From assembly GCA_946482585.1 (NCBI GenBank), contig CAMLSI010000175.1:1-9939 (forward strand): a stretch of DNA of 9,939 bases, written 5' to 3'. Positions 8,798 through 9,939 of the stretch are shown one piece after another; within the stretch, counting starts at the first letter, position 1, and each line of letters begins with the position of its first letter. The notes beneath the pieces were generated by a model. It was given only the letters and a program-made list of their open reading frames with translations. It had not been told where the DNA came from and did no database searches. This DNA is from an uncultured Lysobacteraceae bacterium (GTDB taxonomy: Bacteria > Pseudomonadota > Gammaproteobacteria > Xanthomonadales > Rhodanobacteraceae). The translations under genes and the position numbers were made by a program.

Positions 8798-9358
8798 TCA
8801 GGCCTTGCGCCGGCTCGCGGGCGACGACTTCGACGCGGCCGCCGTTTGCTTCGGCGGCGCGGACTTCCCGGCTGCCGACTTCTTCGACGCCGCGACGCTC
8901 TTGGCGGCCGGTGCCTTGCGTACCGGCGGCGTTTGCGGCGTCGATGCGGAACGCGCCTTCGCGACCGGCGTCCGCGTCGCCACGGGCTTCGGCCTGACCG
9001 CTTTCGACGTGACGGATTTCGATTTCGCCACTTTGGGTTTCGCGGTTTTCGCCTTGGGCGCCGGCATGGCCCGCTCCGTGGCGAGCAGCAACGCACGCAG
9101 GCGCTCGGGTTCGTCGAGCAATTCGTCGGCGACCGGATACGGCTTGGCTTCCGGATACGGCGGGCGCTGCGGCAGCGACGCGGTCAGCGCCGCCGTCTCG
9201 GGCGACGCCTTGATGAACAGGCTGTTGTCGCACGCGAAGGCGACGACCTTGCCGTCGAGATACAGCGCGTATTCGCCGAACATGCGTTTGCAGGTCAGGC
9301 TGCCTTCGAGCCGCGCGACTTCGGCGACGTATTCGACGAACGAGAGTTGAGTGGCCAC
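8798..9358 (-). CDS. TfoX N-terminal-domain protein with basic, histone-H1-like tail, 186 aa
   Basis: Seen: residues 1-97 form a TfoX/Sxy N-terminal domain, with RMFGEYALYLDGKVVAF (25-41), DNSLFIK (44-50) and the PYPEAKPYPV segment (67-76). Known: TfoX/Sxy of Haemophilus and Vibrio promote competence gene expression; stand-alone N-domain proteins are common and mostly uncharacterised. Here residues 99-186 form a low-complexity tail of Ala, Lys, Pro, Ser, Thr, Val and Arg with 17 lysines, 6 arginines and no Asp or Glu. It has AKS, AKP and SKK runs like histone H1 or AlgP-type proteins. Such a tail is expected to be disordered and to bind DNA or RNA (inference). The start is GTG at 9358, fixed by a strong AGGAGG 6 bases upstream. 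It follows the DUF488 gene by 24 bp and is probably co-transcribed. It lacks the TfoX C-terminal domain, so competence control should not be assumed. Confidence 0.88.
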   Translation of the reverse strand: MATQLSFVEYVAEVARLEGSLTCKRMFGEYALYLDGKVVAFACDNSLFIKASPETAALTASLPQRPPYPEAKPYPVADELLDEPERLRALLLATERAMPAPKAKTAKPKVAKSKSVTSKAVRPKPVATRTPVAKARSASTPQTPPVRKAPAAKSVAASKKSAAGKSAPPKQTAAASKSSPASRRKA

Positions 9359-9382
9359 GATGTGCCTCCTGAGGCAGTCGAT

Positions 9383-9784
9383 CTACGGATCTTCTGCAGC
9401 AACCACGGCAGCGCCGCGCTCCTGCAGCAGCTTGCGCAACACGGAACGGTGGCAATGGTCCTCGCGCTCGCAATAGCAGCCGACCGAAAAGTCGGCGCCG
9501 TGCGAGAGCGCCGCCAGCAGATCGAGCACGCGCGCCGCGTCGGCTTGCGCCATCTCGGCACGATACTTCTTCACGAAGGCAGCCCACTGCGCCGGGGTTT
9601 CGGCGGACTGCGCGAACGCGACGGTGTCCGCGCTCGGCGCGAGGTTCGGCAGCCAGACGTCATACCAGTTCTGCGTCGCGAATTCGGACCTGGGCACGCC
9701 GCGCGGCGGGCGGCGGACCGTGCCGATGCGAGTGCCTTCGTCCGGCGCTCTGTCGCTGCCGAGCCGTACGACGCGAACGACCAT
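9383..9784 (-). CDS. DUF488 family protein, 133 aa
   Basis: Seen: N-terminal VVRLGSDR, TRIGTVRRPPRGVPRSE (18-34), YDVWLPNLAPS (41-51), a helical FVKKYRAEM (70-78), and the defining C-terminal motif GCYCEREDHCHRSVLRKLL (102-120). Cys103, Cys105, His110, Cys111 and His112 are arranged like a possible metal or nucleophile site. This is the YeaO-like branch of DUF488; the biochemical role of the family is not established. The start is the ATG at 9784, with GAGG 6 bases upstream. It is the first gene of a probable two-gene minus-strand operon with the TfoX-domain protein. A weak TAGACT -10 candidate lies about 35-40 bases upstream. It is divergent from the gene starting at 9908. Confidence 0.9.
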   Translation of the reverse strand: MVVRVVRLGSDRAPDEGTRIGTVRRPPRGVPRSEFATQNWYDVWLPNLAPSADTVAFAQSAETPAQWAAFVKKYRAEMAQADAARVLDLLAALSHGADFSVGCYCEREDHCHRSVLRKLLQERGAAVVAAEDP

Positions 9785-9818
9785 GGGACGCCTCGGATCC
9801 GAGAGCCGCGGGGGCGGA

Positions 9819-9824
9819 AGTCTA
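9819..9824 (-). promoter_or_regulatory. Weak -10 candidate for the DUF488-TfoX operon
   Basis: The minus strand reads GCTAGACTTCC, with TAGACT at 9824-9819, 34 bases before the start codon. No convincing -35 box is seen. It shares a short intergenic region (9785-9907) with the plus-strand promoter candidate at 9872. Confidence 0.25.
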
Positions 9825-9871
9825 GCGCAGCCACACTCCGCGCGACCGCCGGCCGGTGCGCGCCGGGGCGT

Positions 9872-9880
9872 GGCTATACT
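9872..9880 (+). promoter_or_regulatory. Candidate -10 region of the gene at 9908
   Basis: GGCTATACT, with TATACT at 9875-9880, is close to the sigma-70 consensus TATAAT and stands out in very GC-rich DNA. Transcription would begin near 9887, about 20 bases before the start codon. No -35 match to TTGACA is seen. Confidence 0.5.
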
Positions 9881-9907
9881 CGCGCCACTCTCACGACCGG
9901 AATCCGC

Positions 9908-9939
9908 ATGTCCGCCGCCGCAACCGTTGCCGCTCCCTA
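9908..9939 (+). CDS. Start of an unidentified gene (3' end outside window)
   Basis: The ATG at 9908 follows CCGGAA by 5 bases and lies about 28 bases after the TATACT element. Only MSAAATVAAP is visible, an alanine-rich N-terminus that does not reveal the family. The call rests on promoter, ribosome-binding site and start spacing; the open frame runs to the window edge. Confidence 0.55.
   Translation, partial: MSAAATVAAP

Noticed and set aside
7141..9096. Long minus-strand extension of the SRPBCC frame through the beta-helix region
   Set aside because: Only 6670-7140 shows AHSA1 homology. The rest is antisense to the well-supported beta-helix and overlaps the TfoX gene.
8040..9350. 436-codon plus-strand frame overlapping the beta-helix and TfoX genes
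   Set aside because: Arg-rich in its first half and antisense to the TfoX gene in its second; no start signal.

Overview
The window is GC-rich DNA (strong G/C bias at third codon positions, long open shadow frames opposite real genes) with short intergenic gaps. The gene set, the GC-rich intergenic hairpin repeat and a secreted protein ending in FRNGFQ suggest a gammaproteobacterium of the order Lysobacterales (Xanthomonadales), probably Rhodanobacteraceae (Dokdonella/Tahibacter-like). The taxonomic call is inference; no rRNA or marker gene is present.

Layout, left to right. 1-690 (+) is the C-terminal part of a GlpQ-type glycerophosphodiester phosphodiesterase cut by the window edge. It ends before a perfect 14-bp hairpin (744-775) and faces a block of four minus-strand genes (6378 down to 924). 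In transcription order these are a class I SAM-dependent methyltransferase, a small conserved-looking protein broken by a -1 frameshift, an OPT-family oligopeptide transporter, and a secreted S9 prolyl-oligopeptidase-type peptidase. The transporter and peptidase are separated by 76 bp that hold a 12-bp hairpin and a 13-bp tandem duplication. Together they look like a peptide scavenging unit: exported peptidase plus inner-membrane peptide uptake.

6379-6669 is a degraded junction. It carries the first ~19 codons of an aldo/keto reductase gene with nothing behind it, then the 3' end of an opposing AHSA1/SRPBCC gene (6670-7140, minus, apparently TTG-initiated). 7273-8784 (+) is a secreted right-handed beta-helix protein with a C-terminal anchor-like domain. 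It converges, 13 bp apart, on a minus-strand pair at 9784-8798: a DUF488 protein, then a TfoX-N-domain protein with a long basic, acid-free, histone-H1-like tail. The last 32 bp begin a divergent gene at 9908 behind a TATACT-type promoter.

No tRNA, rRNA, CRISPR array, insertion sequence or intact mobile element was seen. I see no convincing wholly new multi-gene system. The best leads are the frameshifted gene, the aldo/keto reductase stub, the TfoX protein with an H1-like tail, the FRNGFQ terminus, the transporter-peptidase pair, and a recurring GGYTATNCT motif upstream of three genes.
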